Shown piece after piece: positions 44,284-57,418 of a stretch of 64,000 nucleotides of DNA. The notes beneath the pieces are model-generated. The model worked only from the letters and a program-made list of their open reading frames with translations. It made no database searches and had not been told where the DNA came from. A program made the position numbers and the translations under genes. How positions within the stretch are numbered: position 1 is the first letter of the stretch; each line of letters starts with the position of its first letter. The stretch is from Stropharia rugosoannulata (Eukaryota > Basidiomycota > Agaricomycetes > Agaricales > Strophariaceae): assembly GCA_028532985.1 (NCBI GenBank), contig JANCIK010000011.1:1984001-2048000 (forward strand). The letters are read 5' to 3'.

Positions 44284-44992
44284 ACGCGTCGCGTTGGCTT
44301 GAACGTAGTTCGTGTCTTCAGCGTAATGTAATGTGTGTCGTGCCTTTGCGTATTCGAGGTCGTCCCGTTCCGTGCCCTCGTCCCATCCCTCCTTGCCCGC
44401 CCCCTCTTTTCGTGCCCCTTCCCTTGTACACTCCCATTTCTACTACCACAGACAGCAGGCCCGTCTTCCTCTTCCCTCTTGTACTTATCTTCCCTCTGCT
44501 TATACCTATTTATCCCCCCGCCCCGCCCCGCCCCTCGTTCGTTGCTCTTGCTCTCGTCCTCGCTACGGCTCTCGAGTATGTATGTAGATATCCAATATAC
44601 CAATTGTCTTTGTTTGCGTTTGCTGCGTCGTGTCGAGTTGCCCGTGCTGTTATTCGCGCGTCCGTCCGTCTGTCCTTCCGATCGAGCTCTGACCGCGCCA
44701 TTGTCCGAAGTCCGTTAGCACTTGCGCGCCCACCGCCCTTGCTCGTCCGCACCGAACACCACCCACCCAACCTGCACTCAACGCGAGCCACCTCCCACCC
44801 ATCCATCACACACGGACTCATCGAACATCGAGCATCCCGCCGAGCTGAGCCCAGCCCACTGCGCTCTCCCTCCCTCTCTCCACTTCCTGCTCACCACACC
44901 ACACCTTCCCCGCTCACCGCACCACCGCACCGACCCCTGCGCCAGCCCGCCTAACCACACCACACTACCACACCGCGTCACCATAAGCACAG

Positions 44993-45412
44993 GTGCTGCC
45001 TCCGGGCACGGGCACGGGCAAGGGCAAGAGCCAGGCGTACGCGCTGTCCGTGCCCATCTACGCCCCTCGCGGACGGCGCGGGATGCACGCGGGTATGCAT
45101 GCGGGGATGTACCGTGGACGCGACGCCGAGAATCCATTTCGCGGTGCCTACGAAAGACGCGCAGATGCGGCCGTGGATGACGTAGAGATCATGCGATGTA
45201 CCGTAGACGCGATGTACCGTGAACGCGACGCAATGAAGGACGAGCGGGGCGGAGGGAGGGGCGAGCGGGGCAGAGGGGCGGAGGGACGCGTTCGAACTCT
45301 CAGTCCAGATAGAGTACCCGTAGGGCGTAAACCTAAAAATCCAAGGGCGGGCGGGCGAGCAACAAAGTCAGATAGAAACAAGACAAAAACGCGTGCAAGA
45401 AGGGCCGATTGA
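44993..45412 (+). CDS. Hypothetical small open frame
   Basis: 139 codons, Gly/Arg/Lys-rich with an Ala/Asp middle part. A CAG acceptor-like site lies just before it, so it could be a 3' exon of an unrecognised gene. No domain and no homologue recognised; it may be incidental in GC-rich DNA. Confidence 0.15.
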   Translation: MLPPGTGTGKGKSQAYALSVPIYAPRGRRGMHAGMHAGMYRGRDAENPFRGAYERRADAAVDDVEIMRCTVDAMYRERDAMKDERGGGRGERGRGAEGRVRTLSPDRVPVGRKPKNPRAGGRATKSDRNKTKTRARRAD

Positions 45413-45787
45413 GAGCGCGTCAGGACCTGTGTCTACGTAAAACACATCCACATCCCGTCCTGTACAAAGACATGAGTACACCTCCACCAAAAGAAAATCA
45501 TTGAGCCGTCCTACCTCAAAGTCCACATAAACGTCCACTGACAGAACCCCACAGTCGAAACGTCCCACCCTTCTCTTGCATGCATCGTATGCAAGAATAC
45601 GCTCACCCCAGGGGCATGGCATGGTCTGAGCGGTGCAGGCTGCAGCTGCGCGGTCCAATGCACTCGCAAGCGTCCACCGAGTACGCGTCGCCGATGTCCT
45701 CGGCAGGGCGCGTTTCACAGCGGAAGGTAGGTAGGTACAAGATTCCAAAGGTCTTCGCACTTCTCAAAGTCCTGCAAGGTGTTGTTC

Positions 45788-45815
45788 GGGATAGGGATAG
45801 GGATAGGGATAGGGA
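45788..45815. repeat. (GGGATA)n microsatellite
   Basis: About four and a half GGGATA units in a row. The unit differs from the TTAGGG telomeric repeat. Confidence 0.85.
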
Positions 45816-46106
45816 CGGGGGTGGATCATGGGGAGCAGGACGGAAGGCATACAAGGCTCCTCATCTCGCAATACCACTTTACTTCACTTCGCAGTGGCAG
45901 TGGCGGTGGGTTATCCTTCCATCTCAACCTCAACCCAAACCTCACCTCACCACATACCTCATCTCACCACAGCCCCGACCAGACTCCAGAGAAGTACGCA
46001 AGTCCGAAACAGCCAGCGCCGAGCAGAAAGTTGAAACCCACAGCACCAAGGTCAACGGTGCCGCATGCATGCAATTAGAACCGCGATTTGGTGCAAAGGA
46101 AAGCAG

Positions 46107-46232
46107 TGAATGGCGAGCTTTGAATGGCGAGCTTTGAATGTCGAGCTTGGCCGTGAATGTCGAGCTTGGAAATTTGAATGTCGAACTTGACCGCGAACGT
46201 CGAACTTGGCCGCGAACGCGGATGTTGAACGT
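46107..46232. repeat. Degenerate minisatellite (GAATGTCGAGCTTGG units)
   Basis: Seven or eight imperfect 15-24-bp units of the GAATGTCGAGCTTGG(CCGC) type in tandem. Confidence 0.8.
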
Positions 46233-46610
46233 TGACCTCTGAACATCATGGACGAAGACAGACAAAGACTCAGCAAAGACGAGGACGGGCCGGGCAACAC
46301 GAGATTTTCGGGTGACCCAAAGCGGAAGCGCCCTAGGCCTCTTCCTCACTCCCGCTACCACCTCCTCACTCCTCACCTCGCCTCCCCTTCCTCCTCCCCT
46401 GCCCTACCCCTATCGACGAGTCACATCCCTCTGCATGCCGAGGTGCACACTGAACACCCAAACCGACTCGACCTACATCCGAGCACGAAACACCAAACGC
46501 ATTACCGCCTACTACTAATTAACTGATACCAACCTAACCTCCAAACCCACCAGCCAAGCTCTATTACTACTCGATCCCTGCCCACCCAACCCAAAAAACC
46601 AAATCAACCC

Positions 46611-49600
46611 ATGTCCCTCTCGCGCGCAACGCGCAAGCTAATAAACTCACACATCACCTCCGCAGTATGCTCCAACGGAGCGCTATGGGACGCGTTCGAG
46701 AGCAGCGTGGTCGACGCTGGCAAGCCGCCCTCAAGTAGCAAGGCGGCGGGTGATGGAGCAGGTTCGAGCGCTGGAGCAAGCTCAGGCTCAGGCTCAAGTC
46801 CGAACCCGAACCAGAACCCGAATCCGAATCCGACACCCAGCTCAAATCCGAGTCGCACCCCGCCCTCATCCGCGTCTGCGTCTGCATCGGCTTCACCACC
46901 TACCACATCCCCATCCCCATCTGTACCCACCACATTCAATGCACCAGCCCCATCCCCATCCCAAGCATCCACATCCACCACACCACCCCCCGCACCCGCA
47001 CCCACCTACCTCCACCCCGCGCTCCAGAACGGGCACCTCGGCCAGCCCCTGCGCTACCCATCCGCCCCCGTACCCACATCCTCATCCTCCTCGCTCGCAA
47101 CACGCGCCGCAGATCCTACATGGCCCAGCGCGGCACACTCGTCCGCCTCTGCTTCTGCTTCTTCCAGTGGCCCGTCTGCATCTTCCAACGCCCCGTCTGC
47201 ATCTTCCACCCCCACCTTTCCATTTTTACTCGCCCCCTTCCAAGAAGCGAAGCATAAAACCAAGGACAAAGACAAGGGCAAGGGCAAGGGCAGGGCCAGT
47301 GCCCGGGGCATCAAGCTCTGGGGCACCCAGCCAGAACAAAGGCAGGCGGCGGTCTTGGAGCACGACAGCCTGGACGCGGTCTCGGGGCAGAAAAGGTTCG
47401 ACACGCTCTCCGTACAGGACAGACAGGACGCGAAAGATGCACTCAGACATTACATGCTGAATCACTACCCAGAAGGTGTACCCAGGCGATACATCCCAGA
47501 CGATGCACTCGAGCAACGGTACAGCCCGGATGACCTACACGTGAAGCAGTACGACGCGTCCAAGCAGACCGAAAACTCACCAAGAAACTACCCCAACGCG
47601 CTTAGCCGGCACGACACAATCAACGCACCCCGGGAGCAGCAGCAGCAGCAGCAGTCCGACGACTGGGCGGCCGTAGCGAAGACTCGGAGGGCGACGGCGA
47701 CGGCGCCGTCTGACCGGCCGTCCCACTCCGCCGGGCATGCAGAGATACGCGAGACCATGGCGAGGGAGCAGGAGGAGGTGGCGAGGGAGCAGGCGGAGAG
47801 AGAGCGCGAGGTGTTGAGAGAGCGCGAGGAGGTAACAGCGGAGCGGGAGCAGGGCGCGGATGAGAAAGTTGCGAATGAGAAGGTTGCGAATAAGAGGGCA
47901 GCGAAGCAAAACACAGTCAAAGAGAAAGGCTCGAAAGAGGAGAAGGGCAAGCGCCCGTACATGTCCAAAACCGGACACCGGCTCGCGAATCTTGGGAACG
48001 TAAGTCCTACTCTCATCACCTCTCACTTCTTATGCGCCTCTCACTTCTCATGCACCTCTCACTGACTACGCTCTTTCCTGTCGCAGGTGCGCGTGACCCC
48101 GTCGACGACAGAAGTGCTCGAGGCGCGCAGCCGCGTCAAGGAAAAGGTGCAGCGCGTGATACGGCAGGCGTACGGACGGGAGTACTGGGTCGAGTTCTTC
48201 GGCAGCACTCGGTGCGTCTCTTCCTCCTCGTCGTCTTCTGGGCTATGGCCTTATATTGACCATGACTCAATTACTCACACTTCCCTCTTGACAGGTACGG
48301 CGTCTCGCACGTACGGAGCGATCTCGACATGGTCGTCCTCGTACGTCCCTTCTCTTCTATCCACCCCTTCTCGCTAACATTTTCAATCGCCTCCTTTTAT
48401 AAATATACTGTTCAACTTTACCCGAAACATGAAATGTCGCGCTCTGAACTACCCCATTCACCTCCGCGCACCTTTATTTACTTCGCCTCCAGGACCCGGC
48501 CCACGCGCATGGGTATATCAAGCTGAACATAAAGAAGCGTCAGTCCGCTTTGCCCTCTCTCGCGCGTACCACGCTCACTTGCCCATGCTCGTGTTGTAGC
48601 CATATATAACACCAGGTGAGCCCCTGGTTTAAAATACCTATGCCCTGTGGTCTTCTAAAACTCAAAAGACGAACATGGACTGACTAACCTCTCGCCTAGA
48701 TCCCTTGCGAACGTGCTCAAAAAGGCTGGGTTCACGAAGATTGAGAGCCGGGCGCGCTCTGCGGTCCCCATAGGTCCGTCCCTCTCCCACTCCTAGCTCT
48801 CCGCCCATGCTCAACCTCTCTCCCTCCCGTTCACCACCCACTCATCTCCTCTCACTGCCGTCCATGCACCCACGCCATCCGTGCCCACAGTCCGCTTCAC
48901 CGACAAAAACACGGGGCTCGACTGCGACGTGAACGTGAACGAGCGGCTCGGGCTAATCAACTCGGACCTGATCAAGACATACTGCCGCCTCAATCCACTC
49001 CTCCGCCCACTGCTCTTCATGATCAAAGAGTGGGCAAAGCAGCACGAACTCAACTCGCCCAGCACGCCGCGCGTCCCTGCGTCGTTCAGCAGCTACGCGC
49101 TCGCGCTCATGAGCATCGGGTTTCTCCAGGTGCGCTTTCCTCCTGTTTCCTTATTCCTTCTTTTACCGGTTGCTGATCATCTGTCCACGCGTGTGCAGAG
49201 CCAAGGCATGCTTCCGAACCTTCAAGACGGGTACGCGCCGCTCTCTTCTAAGGAAGAGATAAAGCAGCACTGTGTCTGGACGCAGAAGCCGCACCAGGGA
49301 TGGGACGTCCGCTTCCAACGCAGCCCACCCGCCTTCCCGGGAGCAGTCGAGATCGACCGCTACGACATGCTCATCAAGTGGTTCCGGTCAGTCCTCCCCC
49401 TCATATAAATGCTTACGCTTAGCAATCCCACCAGATTCTGGGAGACGTTTTCGTACACCGAGCAGAGCATCGACGTCCGCCGGGGTGGCGTCGTTCCACG
49501 GGAGCCGGTCGTGCCCTCCGAGGACAGCAAGCAAAAGGGCTCCGTGCGTGCTTCCTTTGTTCATCTATCGCTAGACTGACCTCTAACGCCAACCCAGGAG

Positions 49601-49888
49601 CCGCCGTCGCCCATCTGCGTCATAGACCCGTTCATCGTGACCAAGGTGCGTGCCCTCCGCTCTCGTGCAGCAGGCCGCGGTGCTGACCAAGCTACGTAAA
49701 ATAAACACACCCTCCTCGTCCACGTAAACGCGCATGCCGTGCAGAACACGACGCGCGCGATATCGAGCAAGGTGCTGCACAAGTTCGTGAGGCAGTGCAG
49801 GGTGGCCGCAGGCGAGATCGAAAAGATGGACGAGTTTGAGCGGGCGGCGCACTGGCCGATATACGACGAGGAGGTGGACAGGATGTAG
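46611..49888 (+). CDS. Cid1/TUTase-type non-canonical poly(A)/poly(U) polymerase
   Basis: Eleven exons (46611-47999, 48087-48211, 48295-48340, 48493-48538, 48600-48615, 48700-48773, 48891-49129, 49199-49386, 49435-49543, 49598-49645, 49745-49888) give 807 aa. The first ~460 aa are disordered (Ser/Pro/Thr-rich, Gln run, charged helix with Glu/Arg repeats). The catalytic nucleotidyltransferase motif is FGSTRYGVSHVRSDLDMVV (GS ... DxD), with the third Asp in LDCDVNV. Then come the helical core (LLFMIKEWAKQHELN, SSYALALMSIGFLQ) and a PAP-associated C-terminal part ending in WPIYDEEVDRM. It would add A or U residues to RNA 3' ends. All phases agree, including one 16-nt exon. Whether it prefers UTP or ATP cannot be told from the sequence alone. 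Confidence 0.85.
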
Positions 49889-50108
49889 ACACCCGCTGTT
49901 ATCTAGAGTAGTACTAATTTGATATGATGAGCCCGCGTTAGATTAAAAATCTTTCATTCCGCGAGTAGTATGGGACAAAGTTGGGTGTGGGGAGATCCGA
50001 GTCTGGATTTGGATGGGTGGGCCCGGGGGTCTCGCATCCCGCGCTACATTTATCACCATCACCACCATCGTCGCTGGCGGCATCCATCCCTCTCTCCCTC
50101 CCACAACC

Positions 50109-52373
<2,265 letters not shown>

Positions 52374-52903
52374 CCACCGTCTTTCCATCCCCCTCCCCAT
52401 CCCGGTACCCGGCCAGCTGGCCACTCTTCGTTATCCCACTCCTGCCGCTGCGCACCTCTTCGCTTTTCCCCGGTGCGCGCTGCCCTTCCGCTGCTGCTGA
52501 TGATGTCGATGGCGCCGCGCACGCCGCGCGCTGCGCCGCTGTCCACTTATCCCGCTTTGCTTTATTGTCTTATGGGTTGTTGTATTTATTAGAAACGTGT
52601 ATGCATGCGGAAGACTCTTTGTTATGTGATATTTTTTCTGCGGCGTGGATGTACATGCGTGTTGTGTACTATATACTCTGTGCTACTTAAGAGGCATAGA
52701 AACATGTACTTCTGAATAAGAGGCGTAAGGCAGCTATGGTGAGCGTTCACGGGCGCTTGTTTCGTAGATAAATTCAAGTATGTCTAGAAGAGGTTCGTAC
52801 AAATGCAACCTACACACAAGAAGCTGTTAGTTTCCTGACCATACAAATAATAAATCTCTTTAAACCGTACTACAATTGCCAATTGGTATGATATTCGTGA
52901 TCA
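52374..52903. other. 3' regions of two convergent genes
   Basis: The 3' UTR of the kinase (+) and of the coiled-coil gene (-). No other gene is seen. Confidence 0.5.
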
Positions 52904-53904
52904 CTACCATAAATCTTCCTTAGACGCTGGCCCTGTCTTATTCTTCCCTCCATGTTTAGGCTTCTTATTTCCCTTGCCTACGAGAGGCTGCGACACTTGA
53001 TTCTTCTTCTTATTGCTCACTTCAGGTTGCGTTGTGGAGGGACCGACAAGCCCGGCCTGGGGATCCTGCAGAGTCCTGCAATTTCGAGAGCCAGTGTCCT
53101 TTATGGGGCCTTTATCTTTAGCGTTGTACACCACTGACACAGAGGTACCCACAGCCTTCGCACCCCTCGCTGGCGGGCCCTGGCGTTGTGCACTATCATT
53201 TTTCTTAGACTTGCTGCTGGACGTACTTTCCTTCGTGTCCTCTTCTGCTTTTCCATCCTGCTCGGTCATGAGAGATCCCTGCTTCCGCCTATGCTGTCCA
53301 CGAGACACCGTGGACTGCGATTCTGGTGCCCATGGATACTGATTCGGATCTATGCCAACAAGTCTGACGATCCTCTCGAGTTCCTTTGACTGTCTGACCA
53401 TCTTTCCAAACTCGCTGCAAGAGCGCGCCGCCGCTTCACGGAACAGGCCGAGTTCTATCTCCACTTCTTCCCTCTTACCCTTCTCCTCCTCCAAGAGCCC
53501 GGTCGCAAGTATTCTGTTCTTCTGCTCTTCATCCCGTGCCTTACGAACCTGTACCAGGGCCTCATTCTGGGCCTTGACAGTCCGCATCAGTTCCGCATTT
53601 TTCGCTTTGAGTTTTGAAACTTCCTGCTGCTCTGCCGCTGCTGCCGCTGCCTGTCGAGTCTTCTCCAGCTCAAGCAGGCTCAGCTCCTTGTCCAACTCGG
53701 CGCAAAAAATGCGTTTACATGCAGCCATCTCTTCAGAAGCTGCCTGTATCTTCTCTTCAGCAGCCTCGGAAGTAAAGTAAGATGCATTCGGTTGTATACG
53801 CAAACGCCGGGAATACATACTTTCATCACTGCCATGAAATATGTCTTCATGTGCTCTCCTTTAGCTTCGTTTTGCCACTGTTGTGTAGTCTCTTGTGATG
53901 ACAT
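52904..53904 (-). CDS. Coiled-coil protein, tandem family copy A
   Basis: Two exons (53904-53821, 53764-52904) give 314 aa. The first exon is a 28-residue leader ending ...MAVMK, shared in type and intron position with three neighbouring copies. The second encodes a ~130-residue coiled coil (EEKIQAASEEMAACKRIFCAE onward) followed by a basic, Ser/Lys-rich disordered tail. A short QYPW segment lies in between. I do not recognise the family; function unknown. An upstream block at 53950-54060 resembles blocks upstream of the other copies. Confidence 0.65.
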
Positions 53905-54060
53905 CTTACTGTATAATATTATGTCTTTTTTGCAAAGACGAAAGTTAGAGCTGGAGGCAACGATGCGACCTACTAATCAATCAATCAGGCGCCCAACAAT
54001 CGATAAGGCTCTGAGTGTCTAATAATAGACACGGCACGAGGTTCTATAAATAAATACTAA
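53905..54060 (-). promoter_or_regulatory. Conserved upstream block of copy A
   Basis: Contains CAGGCGCCCAACAATCGAT (near 53980-54005) followed by a TGTCTAATAATAGACA hairpin-like stretch. Similar blocks with the same order lie at about 54975-55095, 55735-55845 and 57165-57300. Confidence 0.6.
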
Positions 54061-54845
54061 GAAAGCTTTATTATGAGACGAATAAATTCAGATGCTTGGT
54101 CGAATACAGGCACAATGATACAATTGGTACATAAGGGGCCTATGGCGAGATTTTGTGAACCTACACACGAGTCTTTTTATTCCTTGGTCTTAAAGTAATC
54201 AAGAAATTATATTCCGTACGACCATAATGTGCCTTTGCGATCGTAGCGAAGTTAGCCACCCCATGATGTAACATGGATTCAAACGAGTTATCGTCAAATG
54301 ATATCTCTCTGTGGCGGGGATTTATATGTGTGTTAATATACTCTATGCTCTACCTGAGAGGCACATAAGTATTTACTGGCGAATGTACTAGTATCTGGTA
54401 CATAAGTTAACTGCGATGACCAAGTGTATTCTACGAGCGCTTGACAAGGAAGAGAATGACGAGGATGAGAACGAAGATGCCTAGCCTATGTTAGATTAAT
54501 CATTGCACAATTCACATTTTATTTATGTGTCACAAATATTCCATATCAATTCTACTGCGGTGAGGCAAGAAAACTACATTGGCCTAAGTAGCCATCGTAC
54601 ATCTAAACATCTATAGTCATGTATTTATATATTGTGCTATGTAGCCTGAGTAGCACAGACTATGCAATGCTACGAGAGGCTACAACGTTGATATGTAGCG
54701 CGCAGTAGATCACGTGCAATGTTACAACGCCCCAGTATGCTTGGCGTATCACTACGGGGCCTATATAACGGGGGACCGTGCAACCAAGTTACTCACGCTA
54801 CAGAGGATGGGTAGGACTACATAAATCGGTTTTTTATTCTTGATG
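54061..54845. other. Spacer between family copies, with a hydrophobic exon-like segment
   Basis: Mostly AT-rich. On the minus strand at about 54483-54431 an acceptor-like CTAAC...TAG precedes codons for LGIFVLILVILFLVKRS and a stop, which would be a single membrane helix with a basic end. I cannot find its first exon. The first part (54070-54130) resembles DNA downstream of the copy D promoter block near 57300. Confidence 0.3.
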
Positions 54846-54847
54846 TA

Positions 54848-54932
54848 CGTCAAGCATTGTCATGACAAAAGTCTCGGTGAGCTCTTCTTCACAATTCCTT
54901 TCCCACTTGTCTATAATCCCTTGAGATAGCAT
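54848..54932 (-). pseudogene. Coiled-coil family copy B, remnant of exon 1
   Basis: Codes for a leader of the same type as the other copies (MLSQGIIDKWERNCEEELTE, then a ...MTML end). The conserved Lys codon and GTATGT donor are replaced by GAC GTACAT, and no coiled-coil exon follows. It has the conserved upstream block at 54975-55095. Confidence 0.55.
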
Positions 54933-55266
54933 TGGTTCCTGCTCTTTAAAGTGCAAAGCGAAGGTCGGTCCAAGTTAACAGGAGGCAACAAGGTGATCCG
55001 TAAATTAAGCGCCGAAACGATTGATGGATTTCATGTCTAAAAATAGACGTAACCCGTGCCACTAGGTAAGTAGCATACTTAGATAAATAAGATAAGAAAG
55101 TAAATTTATTAGAGGAATTTAAGGTAGCGATGATGAACATTAATTTAACGCCTGCCTTGCCTCTTTACGGACGAGTATAGATCCAACTGTGCGTCGCTCC
55201 TCGTCCTTCTCTCCTCTACCAAGCGGCGCGCGTAAACCTCCGACTTGACTCGTTTAGTCTGCAACT

Positions 55267-55667
55267 ATTTATCCCTCTCCTTAATAGTATAATCCTGATA
55301 GGTATTATGCAGCTTAACTCTTGAGACTTCTTCGACTCGTTTGGACACCTTTGAGTCCTCCAATCGATCGCACCTGGTCGTCCAGTTTTTCATTTTGTGT
55401 CGAGTCGAGTCCAGCTCAGATATGGGCAACTCCATGTTAAGCTCGGCACATACGACATTGTGTTTGCATGCATCCAGCTCATGAGAAACAGCCTTTATTT
55501 CTTCCTCAACGGGCTTAACAAAAGCAAGATGTTTTCTGTCGAGTGACCAGTTTGATATACAAGTAGAAGAAATATATTTGAATTTTAAGCATCGTCATGA
55601 AAAGGTTCTCGGTGAGCTCGCCTTTATCTCGCTCTTGCCTCTGTCGCATTATCTGTTGTGATAGCAT
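55267..55667 (-). pseudogene. Coiled-coil family copy C, broken splice donor
   Basis: Exon 1 (MLSQQIMRQRQERDKGELTE ... MTMLK, 55667-55584) ends without a GT donor: ATTCAA stands where copies A and D have GTATGT. An intact acceptor precedes a second exon (from about 55511) whose EEEIKAVSHELDACK segment aligns with copy A's EEKIQAASEEMAACK. It stops after ~80 codons at 55267. Unspliced translation meets a stop quickly, so it is probably non-functional. Confidence 0.6.
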
Positions 55668-56016
55668 TCCAACAAACTCAAATGCCCTTCTTTTTTTAAA
55701 AAAAAAAAGTAAAGCGAATATTAGGGTCGCAGTAAGCAGGAGGGAATGAGGTGATACATCAATTAGGCGCCCTACAATCGATGAGACTCGCTTGTCTAAA
55801 AATAGATCCGGCTCTAGTTAGTGCTACAGATCCGGTAAACAAGAAAGCTATATGTTTTATGTGATTGAAACCATCACAAGATACTCAGACGTTCTGTATG
55901 ATGTAGGAATGATATATTTTGTACATAAGATGGCACTAGTCATATTCCAATCAAGAGTCATTTTGAACTACAAATTACTATGCGTATTTGCGCCGATCAT
56001 TCACAAATCCTACCTA
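55668..56016 (-). promoter_or_regulatory. Upstream block of copy C and spacer
   Basis: Contains CAATTAGGCGCCCTACAATC at about 55760-55780 and TGTCTAAAAATAGA nearby, as in the other family blocks, and an A run near 55700. No other gene is seen. Confidence 0.5.
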
Positions 56017-57131
56017 CTACATACTGCCGTTCAAGTGTAGCAGTATAAGAGCAGCTATTTTGGCAGCTGTTTCATCGTTCAAAGACGCGCTGCTGGCGGT
56101 ATATACCGTTCTCTCCTCAATTTCAACTCTATCGTGACCATCCAAGACAGATCCCAGGCTTGCTCGTCTCACCTGCTCGCGCACAAGTTGCCCACGGAAA
56201 GCTCTCGACGACAGTGCTCGCGAACCTGCTAAGAGACCGCGTCCTCCCTGCGCAGCAATGTTTCTGATATGAAATCCTGTCCAAAGTTTGGTCTCTTCAG
56301 AGACGCGGCGGAGGTCAGCCTCCACCTCCACTCTCTTCCTCGTCTCCTCTCCCAAGAGTCGTAAGGCAACCTCCGACCTATGTTTCCTGGTCCGCAACAC
56401 TATTTCTTGATTTTCAACAGCCAATTCAAGCTCCTCATTGCGTTTTTTGAATCTTGAAATATCCTGCTCCCGCTTAGCTGCTTTTTCCCGACCGGTCCTT
56501 CTTTCTCTTTTGATCAGCTGCATATTATTCACCCAACGAAATTCGGTCATTTCCAGTTCTCTATCGCGGGCTTTCAGAGATCCTTTCAGACGATCATTGC
56601 ACCTTTTGAGAGTAGCCAGAGTTTCCTCTAGATAATAGCACCTGGCCTTCTGGACCTGTAGCTTGTTTTCACATACGGCGCGGCGGTCAGACTCCACCTC
56701 TCTCTTCCTGGTCTCCTCATCCAAGAGTTGCAAAGCAGCCTTCAACTTTTGGCTTCCGGTCCGCAGCTCTCTTTCTCGATCTTCAAGAGCCCGTTCAAGG
56801 TTCTCATTGCGTTTTTTTAACCCCCGCTCCCGCTTAGCTGCTTTCTCCCTACTGGCCTGCATATTATTCGCCCAACGAAATTCGGCCATCTCCAGTTCTC
56901 TATCGCGGGTTTTCAAAGATCCTTTCAGACGATCATTGCAGCTTTTGAGCCTAGCCGAAGTTTCCTCTAGGTCATCGCACCTGGCCTTCTGTGTTTGTAA
57001 CTTTTTCTGAGTCTTCTCTAATTCGTCCTTGTTCAAGAAACGAGTGAACGGTCTGATAAGCAAATGCAGGAAATACATACTTTCAGCATAATGATGATAC
57101 GTTTCTGCGCCATTTCTTCTTCTTTCTTCAT
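56017..57131 (-). CDS. Coiled-coil protein, tandem family copy D, with internal duplication
   Basis: Two exons (57131-57081, 57027-56017) give 353 aa. Exon 1 codes for MKKEEEMAQKRIIIMLK, ending at the same point as copies A and C. Exon 2 is a long coiled coil in which a ~115-residue block occurs twice: RCNDRLKGSLKARDRELEMT in one repeat and SCNDRLKGSLKTRDRELEMA in the other, both followed by EFRW. A less helical Arg/Ser/Ala-rich C-terminus follows. Function unknown. A longer frame starting at 57258 avoids splicing, but the conserved intron position favours the spliced form. Confidence 0.6.
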
Positions 57132-57418
57132 TTTCTACTGTTCCGTAATCGTTTGAATGTCGAGTCCCCTGCAACAGGGGAAGAGATGGCGATCGATCAA
57201 TTAGGCGCGCGTACAATTGATAAAGCCCACTTTCCAAAAATGGACAGAGGCTATTCATGCTGCTAGAGGTACCGGAAATAAGAAAGCTATGTTATGAGAT
57301 AAAGAAATACAGATGCTTGGTAGAATACAGTCATGATACAGTATGTATCCATAAGATAAATGCAGGAATACATCGGAGAGTCCACAAGGAAAGAATCATC
57401 ATCGCAATCGTCAAATTA
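57132..57418 (-). promoter_or_regulatory. Upstream block of copy D
   Basis: Contains CAATTAGGCGCGCGTACAAT (about 57198-57217) and more than 100 bp similar to the block upstream of copy A. It also holds the 3' end region of the myosin gene. Confidence 0.5.

Larger units (their letters stand above)
44284..46610. other. GC-rich intergenic region with minisatellites
   Basis: No gene with recognisable domains. CT-rich and CA-rich tracts make many long incidental frames on both strands. One frame at 44993-45412 is listed separately. A (GGGATA)n run lies at 45788-45815 and a degenerate minisatellite at 46107-46232. The last ~300 bp are pyrimidine-rich and probably the promoter and leader of the next gene. 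Confidence 0.5.

Noticed and set aside
45788..45815. Telomere-like repeat
   Set aside because: The unit is GGGATA, not TTAGGG, and has only four to five copies in an internal locus.
57132..57258. Unspliced upstream extension of coiled-coil copy D
   Set aside because: The extension is out of frame with the conserved leader; the spliced model matches the intron position of the sister copies.
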